From: Lobosporangium transversale
Lineage: Eukaryota; Mortierellomycota; Mortierellomycetes; Mortierellales; Mortierellaceae
DNA: 64,000 bases
Reading direction: 5' to 3'
NCBI RefSeq assembly: GCF_002105155.1
Contig: NW_019028992.1
Location: 1-64,000, forward strand
Part shown: positions 19,492-29,363 of the stretch, in pieces
Layout of the letters: each line of letters starts with the position of its first letter
Position numbering within the stretch: position 1 is the first letter of the stretch
Notes under the pieces: model-generated
Databases searched by the model: none
Seen by the model: the letters and a program-made list of their open reading frames with translations, nothing else
Told to the model about the DNA's origin: nothing
Translations under genes and position numbers: made by a program

Positions 19492-19751
19492 AAGGTCAAG
19501 GAGAACCGAGAGGTGATTAATATATGTGCAAATATTTATTATTGATAAGGTAACATAGCCTCCGCACCATAATGCTTGTTCGATGAAATGATCTAAAATA
19601 ATACACATGTTGATTTACATTCAGAGTTCATTCAACATTCGACGCGTAATGGCAACAGTTTGCGAGCTGAATATTATCAACGATTTTTACCTGGAGAGAC
19701 AGAGGTGTATAAGAAGAATTGATATCAAGATCGCATTTCTGCAAACGCGTG

Positions 19752-19785
<34 letters not shown>

Positions 19786-19978
19786 GACGTATTAGAATCG
19801 CCTTTATTATCACCCTTAATGGTACCACATCTAAGGGAATTCGAGTTTTCGCAACCCCGCTTTTACATCAAAATTCACATCGGGGAGTGAAAAAAAACCT
19901 TAAAAAGCATCTCTATTTTTGAAATCCAGCCTTGTCATAAATTTGCTTTGTAAAATACAACAAGATTCGCTTTTCTCG

Positions 19979-22314
19979 TAGAGTCCTCGCCAATAAGTCA
20001 TAAACTGGATATATTTTTCAGGCTTTTAAATTGAATAGAATACTTCCACTTTTAGACGCGGGAAAAATACGTACAAACTCAAAATTCGAGAGCGTTTTCG
20101 ATTGATAAGAGGCTCGTCCTCAGACTCGCTATCCTCTATCACATTAAACATGCTTCCAGCATCTAGCGTAAGATCCACTATCTCAGGGCCTAGGGTAACA
20201 GCTTCAGCTCGCTCTTGATTTAGTACTCTAATGAGTTCTGCATCCCACTCACTATTGTCGACTTTGAAAGTGTCACTAAGGTCCACAATAGGCTCGTTTT
20301 CATCAAAAACCTCTTGATAAACCTCTTCGACTATTTCTTCCTGTGCATGACTCCTCTCGTTATAGTATCTCATGCCAATTTTCACAGACTTCTTCCATAC
20401 AGAGTAAAAGACTTTACACGGAATCTGGGAAAACAAGCTTAGTAGCCTTTTTTTCAGCAAGATGGATGTCATTTTCACCATTGCTCTCGAGGCAATTATG
20501 TTTTTCACAACTGCCCAGATCTTCTCAATAGGTTGTAGCTCGCAATGGTAGGGTGGAGTCTTGAGGATTTCATGTCCACCATTCTCCTGGGCTATTTTAC
20601 TGATAGAGAAATACGACTCATCAGGAAGAGCGTTAACCAATTCCATAAGCTCGTTTTTGTTCAGTGCTTTTCCATTTTCCCTTGTTGGAATAACAATCTC
20701 CTTGCCCGTGAGCCACTCTTTGATAGTTTTCACAGTGTCGCTCTTGGTTGGTTTCCTGTTTTTCTTGTGAAAGTGATATGAAGCGCCATCAAGATGGATT
20801 TTACAAGGGCCAAGTCCCATCTTATTGAGATTCTCACAAAGTCGCTTAAAGATACTATCGAACAAACTAGCGTTGAAGTTTCCATGATAATCGTGATCTG
20901 TTGCCACGACCCCTGCATTCCTGATCTCCTCAGGTACGTCATCCCACAGTTCAGCCTCCTGCTCTTGGCCTTTTTTTGATTGAGGCTTTGGTCCCTTTGA
21001 TGGCCAAACATACACGCTATCATTAACGAATTTGCCTTCAACCTTTTTAGCAGCTTCATCATAATATACAATGAAGGCTGCAAATATAACCATGATTGGT
21101 TTCCTTCCTGCATCGTTAATGACACCACCGCCACTTTGCACCCAACGTCTTGCTGCAGCATGGTCAATGTGGCAGTAAGACTCGTCCAAGAAGACCTCTG
21201 GAGTCCTAGGCACCCAACTGCCGTCTACTAGTTTTAAATTCTTAAGACGGCGCTTCAGGTAAGTAGCTCGGAAGGCAATATTCTCCTTGGAGTCGTGCAA
21301 AAAGTTCTGTCGGATCCCTTTGCCCCAATACAGTCCCATTTTACGGAGGTCGCGAGTGATTGATCTTGCTGATCTGTCGATTTCAAAGTCTTCTTTCAGT
21401 TGGTTTGCAATTAAACCCGCAGAATTAGGAGTCCCGCTCTTGTTTGAGTCAACTATGATATTCAGCACCTTCGAGTTTAAATCCTTGTCCGCTTCTTTTT
21501 TAGGGCGTCCAGTTCTTCCTCGCCCTGTCATTTCGACGATGCCTGTTTGTGCATATTTAATTGCTGCCACACAGGTGTTTCTCCCTACACCCATCAGAAT
21601 CGAAAGGTCCATTGCTCTGTTGTCTGTCTTCTTAAACCAGTCTTGGACTGCTGGTGGCGCATTCATTATAGCATTATATGTATGAGCTATTATCGCGTAT
21701 TCGTCTTTAGTAACGGACGCTTTACTGCGTGTAAATGCCTTTTTTCTCTCTCCAGTTTGTTTGTCTGACAAGAATGGATTTAAATCGAGGGTATTGGGAC
21801 GCTCACCGAATTGCTCTAATGAGGTAGAACTCCTTGGCTCGTTTCTGGGAGGAGTAATCCATTGATATTCGGTAGGAGACCTAATAGGGGAGAGATCGGC
21901 TTCAGTGGGCAGTTGTGGCGATCTTCGAGGCGGAGTGAAGGGTGTGCCTGAAATCATTTGGTCGATATTTCCTTCGCTATACCAACCACCAAGATCGTTG
22001 TATGAGAGTAGGTTATTGATATCAAAAGGGAAAGACATTTTACTATCTGAAGATTGCGAATAAAGTAGGTTGACAATGAGGATGAGATCGAGAATGAGAT
22101 TGAGAATGATGTTGCCCATTTCTCGCAAATTCTAATATTTCTAATTAAAAACGAAGATTGAATTGGTTTGGTGGCCATGCATCTAATTCATTCCTTCTAT
22201 TCAAAAAATATATGCATTTTTGTCTTCGTACGTAAATTTTTATTTTTCAAATTTTTAATTCAAATTGAGTATTGTAAAATATATCCAGTTTATGACTTTT
22301 TGGCGAGGACTCTA
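19979..22314 (-). mobile_element. IS630-Tc1-mariner-type transposon, left copy
   Basis: TIRs of about 38 bp: outer TAGAGTCCTCGCCAATAAGTCATAAACTGGATATATTT, inner with CAAAAAGTCAT in place of CAATAAGTCAT. TA lies at both ends. It contains one gene on the minus strand. Confidence 0.9.
20026..22128 (-). CDS. DDE transposase, long form, left copy
   Basis: A 700-residue frame identical to that at 24924-27026. A start at Met31 (22038, MSFPFDINNL) is more likely, giving 670 residues. The region before the catalytic core shows a helix-turn-helix (AMDLSILMGVGRNTCVAAIK) and a GRGRTGRPKK hook. The core shows EVFLDESYCHIDHA (D), CKIHLDGASYHFHK (D) and CELQPIEKIWAVVKN (E), the IS630-Tc1-mariner DDE pattern. 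It is twice the size of Tc1 transposases, with Pro/Ser-rich N- and acidic C-terminal extensions (EDSESEDEPL). Confidence 0.9.
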   Translation of the reverse strand: MREMGNIILNLILDLILIVNLLYSQSSDSKMSFPFDINNLLSYNDLGGWYSEGNIDQMISGTPFTPPRRSPQLPTEADLSPIRSPTEYQWITPPRNEPRSSTSLEQFGERPNTLDLNPFLSDKQTGERKKAFTRSKASVTKDEYAIIAHTYNAIMNAPPAVQDWFKKTDNRAMDLSILMGVGRNTCVAAIKYAQTGIVEMTGRGRTGRPKKEADKDLNSKVLNIIVDSNKSGTPNSAGLIANQLKEDFEIDRSARSITRDLRKMGLYWGKGIRQNFLHDSKENIAFRATYLKRRLKNLKLVDGSWVPRTPEVFLDESYCHIDHAAARRWVQSGGGVINDAGRKPIMVIFAAFIVYYDEAAKKVEGKFVNDSVYVWPSKGPKPQSKKGQEQEAELWDDVPEEIRNAGVVATDHDYHGNFNASLFDSIFKRLCENLNKMGLGPCKIHLDGASYHFHKKNRKPTKSDTVKTIKEWLTGKEIVIPTRENGKALNKNELMELVNALPDESYFSISKIAQENGGHEILKTPPYHCELQPIEKIWAVVKNIIASRAMVKMTSILLKKRLLSLFSQIPCKVFYSVWKKSVKIGMRYYNERSHAQEEIVEEVYQEVFDENEPIVDLSDTFKVDNSEWDAELIRVLNQERAEAVTLGPEIVDLTLDAGSMFNVIEDSESEDEPLINRKRSRILSLYVFFPRLKVEVFYSI

Positions 22315-22504
22315 TTTCTACGTCTAGCCAGAATTGCTTAAATTTAGCCAAAAAAAATATAAAAAATTGCCAATTTTATATTTTTATCATTTTTTACCAT
22401 AAAAGACCCGACTTTTTAGACTATAGAGGTTATCAACATTAGAAATCTCTATTCTATTAGTCATCTATGCTCTAGCCTAGAGTCCTTTAAAACCGTAGTG
22501 ACTA

Positions 22505-24547
22505 CAGTGGCTTCCAAAATTGTCCACATGTTCCACGCCCATGTTTTCCATCTTGATTAGAATAATAGCGATGTTTGCTTGCACTTTTATCTTTATCAGA
22601 ATAAACAAGTATGCCAATGATAAGTGTACTGGTCCAGTTTAAAATATCTCTAGTCTCATTCATCATGGTTTTTCATTGACAACAGTATTTAATGTCATTT
22701 GGACAATTATACACTATCATGCAAAACTGAAAGTATAATTCATTCCCATGTCCATTTCTTTTTCTCATTCCTAGAAACCGTATATGCATACACCACTCAC
22801 ACTTTGGTTTAATAAAGCTCCCGTCTTCTTCTACGTCATAGTTATGCGCTGTGGCATTAGCTTGTCTCATTTAGAAAGTTAATGACTTTTTCGTTCATGC
22901 ACGTCTCTCTTTCAGTTTTGCATGTGCTCTCAAATGTTGCCCATGACAACATCTGGTCGTCATTAAATGCGAATAAAAGAAGGACTTTCTCTCTTTCCTT
23001 TATGAACACTTGCTTAACTCTCTCTTAACTACACCTTCACAGAATATGAGACCCACTCCACAAAGGAAAGTCAACGAAGCCAGGAGGTGAATGATGGCAG
23101 GCATGTCTACTAGAGAAGCTGCTGCTAGTGTCGGTATATCACAATGGACGGCCAACAAGATCTATGCAAAGAATAAAGAGTACATGCCAGTTAATAAAGG
23201 TGGTCGACCAAGGAAATAACCTATAGATATCACGCAGTATCTTAAGGTGAACATGAAACGAGGTACACTCAAGTCTGCAGTTGAGGCCACCGTCAGGGCC
23301 AACCAGCTCATACCAGCGGCTGTTTCTGAGACCACCGTTAGACGACGGCTCAGGAGTCGGGATTAACAGCAAAGAGGCGTGTACGTAGGCCAGCTCTGCG
23401 GCGAAGACATATTAAAGCCCGTTTGCATTTTCTCAACAAGTATAAGGAATGGACTCTGGAAGATTGGAAAAAGGTTATTTGGTCAGATGAATCGAAAACA
23501 AGCGGAATCTGCTCTGATGGCGTGCAGTGGATCTGGGACGCACTCCGAGACGCCTCACTCGCAGGTCGGTGTAAGGCACTGTCAAGTTTGGAGGTGGTAA
23601 CGTTAAAGTGTGGTCATGCTTCTCATGGTACGGACCTGGATACATTGCAAAGATTGACAATAATATGGACGCACAACTTTACATCAAACTACGGCAGGAG
23701 GATCTACAGATGTCCCTTAATGACTGGGGGCTAAGTAAAAGTGATATCGTCTTTCAGCACGACAATGACTCGAAGCACACGGCGAGGATTGTTAGGAAGT
23801 ATTTAGAGTCAGTACATCTGACAGAAGAGGAAGGTACACTTCTAGAGTGGCCAGCACAATCCCCTGACCTCAACCCTATTGAACACATGTGGGCAGAATT
23901 GGATAGGCGGCTCTCTAGATATCCGGAGCGAGCTAAGAGTTATGATGAACTATGGGAGCGAATATCGGTTGAATGGTACAGGATCCCAGTGGACTTCTGC
24001 CGCAAACTCATCATAGGTATTCATAAGAGACTCCAAGTTGTTAGTGACGCCCATGGTTGGAATACTATCTATTGATGTAAGGATATGGCTTACAAAAGAA
24101 TAAAGATCTTCGGCCATCGAATGAGCACATGCAAAACTGAAAGAGAGACGTGCATGAACAAAAAAGTCATTAACTTTCTAAATGAGACAAGCTAATGCCA
24201 CAGCGCATAACTATGACGTAGAAGAAGACGGGAGCTTTATTAAACCAAAGTGTGAGTGGTGTATGCATATACGGTTTCTAGGAATGAGAAAAAGAAATGG
24301 ACATGGGAATGAATTATACTTTCAGTTTTGCATGATAGTGTATAATTGTCCAAATGACATTAAATACTGTTGTCAATGAAAAACCATGATGAATGAGACT
24401 AGAGATATTTTAAACTGGACCAGTACACTTATCATTGGCATACTTGTTTATTCTGATAAAGATAAAAGTGCAAGCAAACATCGCTATTATTCTAATCAAG
24501 ATGGAAAACATGGGCGTGGAACATGTGGACAATTTTGGAAGCCACTG
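22505..24547 (+). mobile_element. Tc1-like element with 425-bp terminal repeats (family C)
   Basis: The ends are TA-CAGTGGCTTCCAAAATTGTCC (22505) and its inverse ending CCACTG-TA (24547). The terminal repeats run to 22929 and from 24123, about 425 bp, far longer than usual Tc1 TIRs. The ends start CAGTGG like family B but then differ. The repeats contain an ORF of 65 codons in each copy (22673-22870, 24182-24379) that has no recognised meaning. Confidence 0.85.
23046..24075 (+). pseudogene. Degenerate Tc1-like transposase in the palindrome loop
   Basis: The reading starts near ATG 23046 with a helix-turn-helix (STREAAASVGISQWTANKIY) and GRPRK. Two in-frame stops (about 23085 and 23218) and at least two frame changes (about 23360 and 23590) break it. 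The final 155 codons (23608-24075) are open, with FQHDNDSKHTA (second D) and SPDLNPIEHMWAEL (E). It is dead as a full enzyme. Confidence 0.88.
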
Positions 24548-24737
24548 TAGTCACTACGGTTTTAAAGGACTCTAGGCTAGAGCATAGATGACTAATAGAA
24601 TAGAGATTTCTAATGTTGATAACCTCTATAGTCTAAAAAGTCGGGTCTTTTATGGTAAAAAATGATAAAAATATAAAATTGGCAATTTTTTATATTTTTT
24701 TTGGCTAAATTTAAGCAATTCTGGCTAGACGTAGAAA

Positions 24738-27073
24738 TAGAGTCCTCGCCAAAAAGTCATAAACTGGGTATATTTTACAATACTCAATTTGAATTAAAAA
24801 TTTGAAAAATAAAAATTTACGTACGAAGACAAAAATGCATATATTTTTTGAATAGAAGGAATGAATTAGATGCATGGCCACCAAACCAATTCAATCTTCG
24901 TTTTTAATTAGAAATATTAGAATTTGCGAGAAATGGGCAACATCATTCTCAATCTCATTCTCGATCTCATCCTCATTGTCAACCTACTTTATTCGCAATC
25001 TTCAGATAGTAAAATGTCTTTCCCTTTTGATATCAATAACCTACTCTCATACAACGATCTTGGTGGTTGGTATAGCGAAGGAAATATCGACCAAATGATT
25101 TCAGGCACACCCTTCACTCCGCCTCGAAGATCGCCACAACTGCCCACTGAAGCCGATCTCTCCCCTATTAGGTCTCCTACCGAATATCAATGGATTACTC
25201 CTCCCAGAAACGAGCCAAGGAGTTCTACCTCATTAGAGCAATTCGGTGAGCGTCCCAATACCCTCGATTTAAATCCATTCTTGTCAGACAAACAAACTGG
25301 AGAGAGAAAAAAGGCATTTACACGCAGTAAAGCGTCCGTTACTAAAGACGAATACGCGATAATAGCTCATACATATAATGCTATAATGAATGCGCCACCA
25401 GCAGTCCAAGACTGGTTTAAGAAGACAGACAACAGAGCAATGGACCTTTCGATTCTGATGGGTGTAGGGAGAAACACCTGTGTGGCAGCAATTAAATATG
25501 CACAAACAGGCATCGTCGAAATGACAGGGCGAGGAAGAACTGGACGCCCTAAAAAAGAAGCGGACAAGGATTTAAACTCGAAGGTGCTGAATATCATAGT
25601 TGACTCAAACAAGAGCGGGACTCCTAATTCTGCGGGTTTAATTGCAAACCAACTGAAAGAAGACTTTGAAATCGACAGATCAGCAAGATCAATCACTCGC
25701 GACCTCCGTAAAATGGGACTGTATTGGGGCAAAGGGATCCGACAGAACTTTTTGCACGACTCCAAGGAGAATATTGCCTTCCGAGCTACTTACCTGAAGC
25801 GCCGTCTTAAGAATTTAAAACTAGTAGACGGCAGTTGGGTGCCTAGGACTCCAGAGGTCTTCTTGGACGAGTCTTACTGCCACATTGACCATGCTGCAGC
25901 AAGACGTTGGGTGCAAAGTGGCGGTGGTGTCATTAACGATGCAGGAAGGAAACCAATCATGGTTATATTTGCAGCCTTCATTGTATATTATGATGAAGCT
26001 GCTAAAAAGGTTGAAGGCAAATTCGTTAATGATAGCGTGTATGTTTGGCCATCAAAGGGACCAAAGCCTCAATCAAAAAAAGGCCAAGAGCAGGAGGCTG
26101 AACTGTGGGATGACGTACCTGAGGAGATCAGGAATGCAGGGGTCGTGGCAACAGATCACGATTATCATGGAAACTTCAACGCTAGTTTGTTCGATAGTAT
26201 CTTTAAGCGACTTTGTGAGAATCTCAATAAGATGGGACTTGGCCCTTGTAAAATCCATCTTGATGGCGCTTCATATCACTTTCACAAGAAAAACAGGAAA
26301 CCAACCAAGAGCGACACTGTGAAAACTATCAAAGAGTGGCTCACGGGCAAGGAGATTGTTATTCCAACAAGGGAAAATGGAAAAGCACTGAACAAAAACG
26401 AGCTTATGGAATTGGTTAACGCTCTTCCTGATGAGTCGTATTTCTCTATCAGTAAAATAGCCCAGGAGAATGGTGGACATGAAATCCTCAAGACTCCACC
26501 CTACCATTGCGAGCTACAACCTATTGAGAAGATCTGGGCAGTTGTGAAAAACATAATTGCCTCGAGAGCAATGGTGAAAATGACATCCATCTTGCTGAAA
26601 AAAAGGCTACTAAGCTTGTTTTCCCAGATTCCGTGTAAAGTCTTTTACTCTGTATGGAAGAAGTCTGTGAAAATTGGCATGAGATACTATAACGAGAGGA
26701 GTCATGCACAGGAAGAAATAGTCGAAGAGGTTTATCAAGAGGTTTTTGATGAAAACGAGCCTATTGTGGACCTTAGTGACACTTTCAAAGTCGACAATAG
26801 TGAGTGGGATGCAGAACTCATTAGAGTACTAAATCAAGAGCGAGCTGAAGCTGTTACCCTAGGCCCTGAGATAGTGGATCTTACGCTAGATGCTGGAAGC
26901 ATGTTTAATGTGATAGAGGATAGCGAGTCTGAGGACGAGCCTCTTATCAATCGAAAACGCTCTCGAATTTTGAGTTTGTACGTATTTTTCCCGCGTCTAA
27001 AAGTGGAAGTATTCTATTCAATTTAAAAGCCTGAAAAATATATCCAGTTTATGACTTATTGGCGAGGACTCTA
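24738..27073 (+). mobile_element. IS630-Tc1-mariner-type transposon, right copy
   Basis: Inverse copy of 19979-22314, same length, with TIRs at 24738 (TAGAGTCCTCGCCAAAAAGTCAT, inner) and 27073 (outer). Confidence 0.9.
24924..27026 (+). CDS. DDE transposase, long form, right copy
   Basis: Identical in protein sequence to the left copy and uninterrupted, with the same D, D, E motifs. A start at 25014 (Met31) is preferred over 24924 for the same reason. Two intact copies in opposite orientation share the same flanks, so either could make active enzyme for the composite. Confidence 0.9.
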   Translation: MREMGNIILNLILDLILIVNLLYSQSSDSKMSFPFDINNLLSYNDLGGWYSEGNIDQMISGTPFTPPRRSPQLPTEADLSPIRSPTEYQWITPPRNEPRSSTSLEQFGERPNTLDLNPFLSDKQTGERKKAFTRSKASVTKDEYAIIAHTYNAIMNAPPAVQDWFKKTDNRAMDLSILMGVGRNTCVAAIKYAQTGIVEMTGRGRTGRPKKEADKDLNSKVLNIIVDSNKSGTPNSAGLIANQLKEDFEIDRSARSITRDLRKMGLYWGKGIRQNFLHDSKENIAFRATYLKRRLKNLKLVDGSWVPRTPEVFLDESYCHIDHAAARRWVQSGGGVINDAGRKPIMVIFAAFIVYYDEAAKKVEGKFVNDSVYVWPSKGPKPQSKKGQEQEAELWDDVPEEIRNAGVVATDHDYHGNFNASLFDSIFKRLCENLNKMGLGPCKIHLDGASYHFHKKNRKPTKSDTVKTIKEWLTGKEIVIPTRENGKALNKNELMELVNALPDESYFSISKIAQENGGHEILKTPPYHCELQPIEKIWAVVKNIIASRAMVKMTSILLKKRLLSLFSQIPCKVFYSVWKKSVKIGMRYYNERSHAQEEIVEEVYQEVFDENEPIVDLSDTFKVDNSEWDAELIRVLNQERAEAVTLGPEIVDLTLDAGSMFNVIEDSESEDEPLINRKRSRILSLYVFFPRLKVEVFYSI

Positions 27074-27625
27074 AAAGCGGGGTTGCGAAAACTCTCTATT
27101 AGCGAGTTTTCGCAACTGCGTTTTTACATCAAAATTTACATCGGGAAGTGAAAAAAAAACCTTAAAACACAACTCTATTTTTTAAAAATTAGCTTGTCGT
27201 AAATTTGTAATGTAAACCACATCAAGATCCGTATTTCCTGTACTTTTACATCAAGCCCATAATTGCTTAATTTATATAGAAGCGCATGGGAAGCGATGGC
27301 ACAGGATCATAAAAAATATTTAAGAGAAAAAGCTGCGGCGACTGGTATTATTGGAGAAGAGGACGAGCGCCGTCATTTAATCAACCTGGCATATGAGCTG
27401 GAGCAGGAAGCTCACCAACAAAGAACAAACAATCTAGAGAATCGTAAGCGTGTTCATGAAGCATATCTGCAGAACAACAGAGATGGTGAGGCTTTGCGAG
27501 AAGCTGCTATGTCGCGAGCCGTACGAAAACGTTCTTCAGATTCTTCCGAAACCTCATCTTCGACGGACATAAGTCGACACCGGAAAATGAGACGCACAAG
27601 GGATAATAGTGAGCTGAGCAAGCTA

Positions 27626-29220
27626 TGGTGCGTGCCAAAACTGATGCAATAATTTGCATTTTTTAACATTCATTCCTCATTCTCCTTTTCCTTTCTAATG
27701 ATCTTCCCTACCATCACCGCTTCTCATTCTCATTTGTCTCACCTTCGTAGACTGTCATCGCTGTTCTCATCAATGACGCAATTAGCGAATAATCGCCATT
27801 TGTATAGTCATGTCTCATTGCATCAGTTTTGGTAAAAAGTACATGTCAGGTTTGTCCATCCCTTACTTCTTTCTTATTCTTTATTCTTTCTTTATAGCAC
27901 CATCACCACTGATACACCAAGCGACACTCTACATATCTGCCATATCTTTATCATAACATGAAATCATTATCCAAATCAACTATCCAAAATGCAACTGCTC
28001 TACTTCATCAGGGAAAGTCTTCCAGAGAAGTGTCAAAGAGTTTAGGGATATCTGTTACCTCAGCTCAAAGGATTAGGAAAAGAGGCAAAGAAAGTATTCC
28101 AGTGCTGAGAGGGGGCCGACCCTGCAAAGTTACTAAGAAAACGAAACAGCTTTTATCAAGATTTTTTGACATGGGTGTATTGGAGACCCTAAAAGATGGC
28201 CAACAACTTGTTCAATTGAGGGAAGGAGTGCAGGTTAGTAAATCGAGCATCAGGAGGTTCCTTATGCAGGATGATATGGGGGCATATGTAAAACAGAAGC
28301 AGCCTGATCTGACGAAGAAGCAAATCTATGCTCGATATAATTTTGCAAAGGATCACTTGGACTGGACTCTAGAAGACTGGAAGAACGTCATGTTCTCAGA
28401 TGAGACCATCTTTAGCAGAGTTGGGTCCTGCGGAAGAAAGTACTACTACAAGCATCGATGGGATAAAACTCTACGAGCACATCATATCAAAAAGACAAGG
28501 CAAGGCGGTGGAGGCAAAATGATGTTCTGGGGTTGTATAACTTACTACGGACCAGGCGATGGCTGCTGGCTCCAAGAGAAGGTGGATTCGGTAACATACG
28601 TCGACGTTCTCAAGGATTATGTCTTTAAGTCCAGGGATTACTACTTGATGGATAAGGACAAATTTATATTTCAGCAGGACAATGCTAGGATTCATACCGG
28701 AAGAATAGCAATGACCTATATCCAAAAGTCTAAGATACCTCTCATGGAATGGCCAGCAAACTCTCCTGACATCAACCCAATAGAAAACATACATGAAGGT
28801 GCAGTTGGATCATTATCCAGACAAGGCAAAGAATATGGAGGATCTCTGGGAGAGAGTCCAAGACGTATGGACACATATCCCTCCTGAATTCTTACACAAA
28901 CTATACTGCGGTATGCCGAAGAGGATGAGGGAGTTATATAAGGCTAAAGGAGGGAACATCGTTAGGGGAAAGGAGAAGTAACAGGTATAAATAAAAACAA
29001 GAAGTTGTTAATTGCCATAATAGATGCAATGAGATGCTGAAAGCAAATTGCAATTAAATGCTAATTAGGCCACTGATGGCGATGACGATGAGACTCCATG
29101 GAGGTGAGACAAATGAGAATGAGAAACGGTGGTGGCAGGGAAGATCATAAAGTGGAAGAAGGAGAATGAGGAATGAATGTTGAAAAATGCAATTTATTGC
29201 ATCAGTTTTGGCACGCACTA
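27626..29220 (+). mobile_element. Tc1-like element (family A), complete but with broken transposase
   Basis: It spans 1595 bp with ends TGGTGCGTGCCAAAACTGATGCAA and its inverse TTGCATCAGTTTTGGCACGCACTA, flanked by TA (27624-27625 and 29221-29222). Confidence 0.9.
27958..28981 (+). pseudogene. Tc1-like transposase with an 8-base deletion
   Basis: The frame runs from ATG 27958 with a helix-turn-helix (SREVSKSLGISVTSAQRIRK), GRPCK, VMFSDET (D) and FQQDNARIHTG (D) to PIENI, then shifts near 28788. The last 62 codons continue in another frame to 28981. The copy at 14632-15141 has eight extra bases here, between CATA direct repeats. The enzyme would lose its C-terminal part. Confidence 0.9.
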
Positions 29221-29363
29221 TAGTTATTGAAACAAAAGAATATTTGGAGTATTCAAAAGCCGCTGAAGCAGAACATCGTGCCGACATCAAAGAGATATTG
29301 AGGGCTGTGCAGAGTAGTTGTGCAGCACTCCATGAACTATTAGCAAAGAAATAAAAAAAAAAT

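Larger units (their letters stand above)
19979..27073. mobile_element. 7.1-kb near-perfect palindrome: composite transposon of two inverted DDE elements
   Basis: The arms 19979-22929 and 24123-27073 are both 2951 bases and are inverse copies; reading them by eye shows only two mismatches (C/T near 22893 and A/G in the inner TIR near 24770). The loop is 1193 bases. Each arm consists of a 2336-bp DDE transposon, about 190 bp of unique sequence, and 425 bp that form the long terminal repeats of a central Tc1-like element. The outer ends are the transposon TIRs, starting TAGAGTCCTCGCC, and both are bounded by TA. Confidence 0.9.
19843..27094. mobile_element. Harbinger-type MITE split by the 7.1-kb composite element
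   Basis: The left half (19843-19980) starts GAGTTTTCGCAACCCCGCTTTTA; the right half (27074-27094) is its exact inverse (AAAGCGGGGTTGCGAAAACTC, preceded by T). Together they make an element of about 160 bp. Its left 135 bases align at roughly 80 percent, by eye, with the start of the PIF/Harbinger element at 27101, so it is probably a non-autonomous relative. The composite palindrome sits between the halves with TA on each side. Confidence 0.75.
27296..29354 (+). pseudogene. Harbinger accessory ORF, disrupted by Tc1 insertion
   Basis: The first part (ATG 27296 to 27625) encodes a charged, helical protein (REKAAATGIIGEEDERRHL, YELEQEAHQQRTNN, RHRKMRRTRDN). The second part (29223-29354, ending at TAA 29352-29354) encodes a Glu/Lys-rich tail (EYLEYSKAAEAEHRAD) and continues in the same frame if one TA and the insert are disregarded. 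PIF/Harbinger elements usually carry a second, Myb-like DNA-binding protein needed for transposition; this ORF has the right position and style, but no clear Myb tryptophans were seen. An upstream exon is possible, since an AG acceptor lies at about 27279. Confidence 0.7.
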
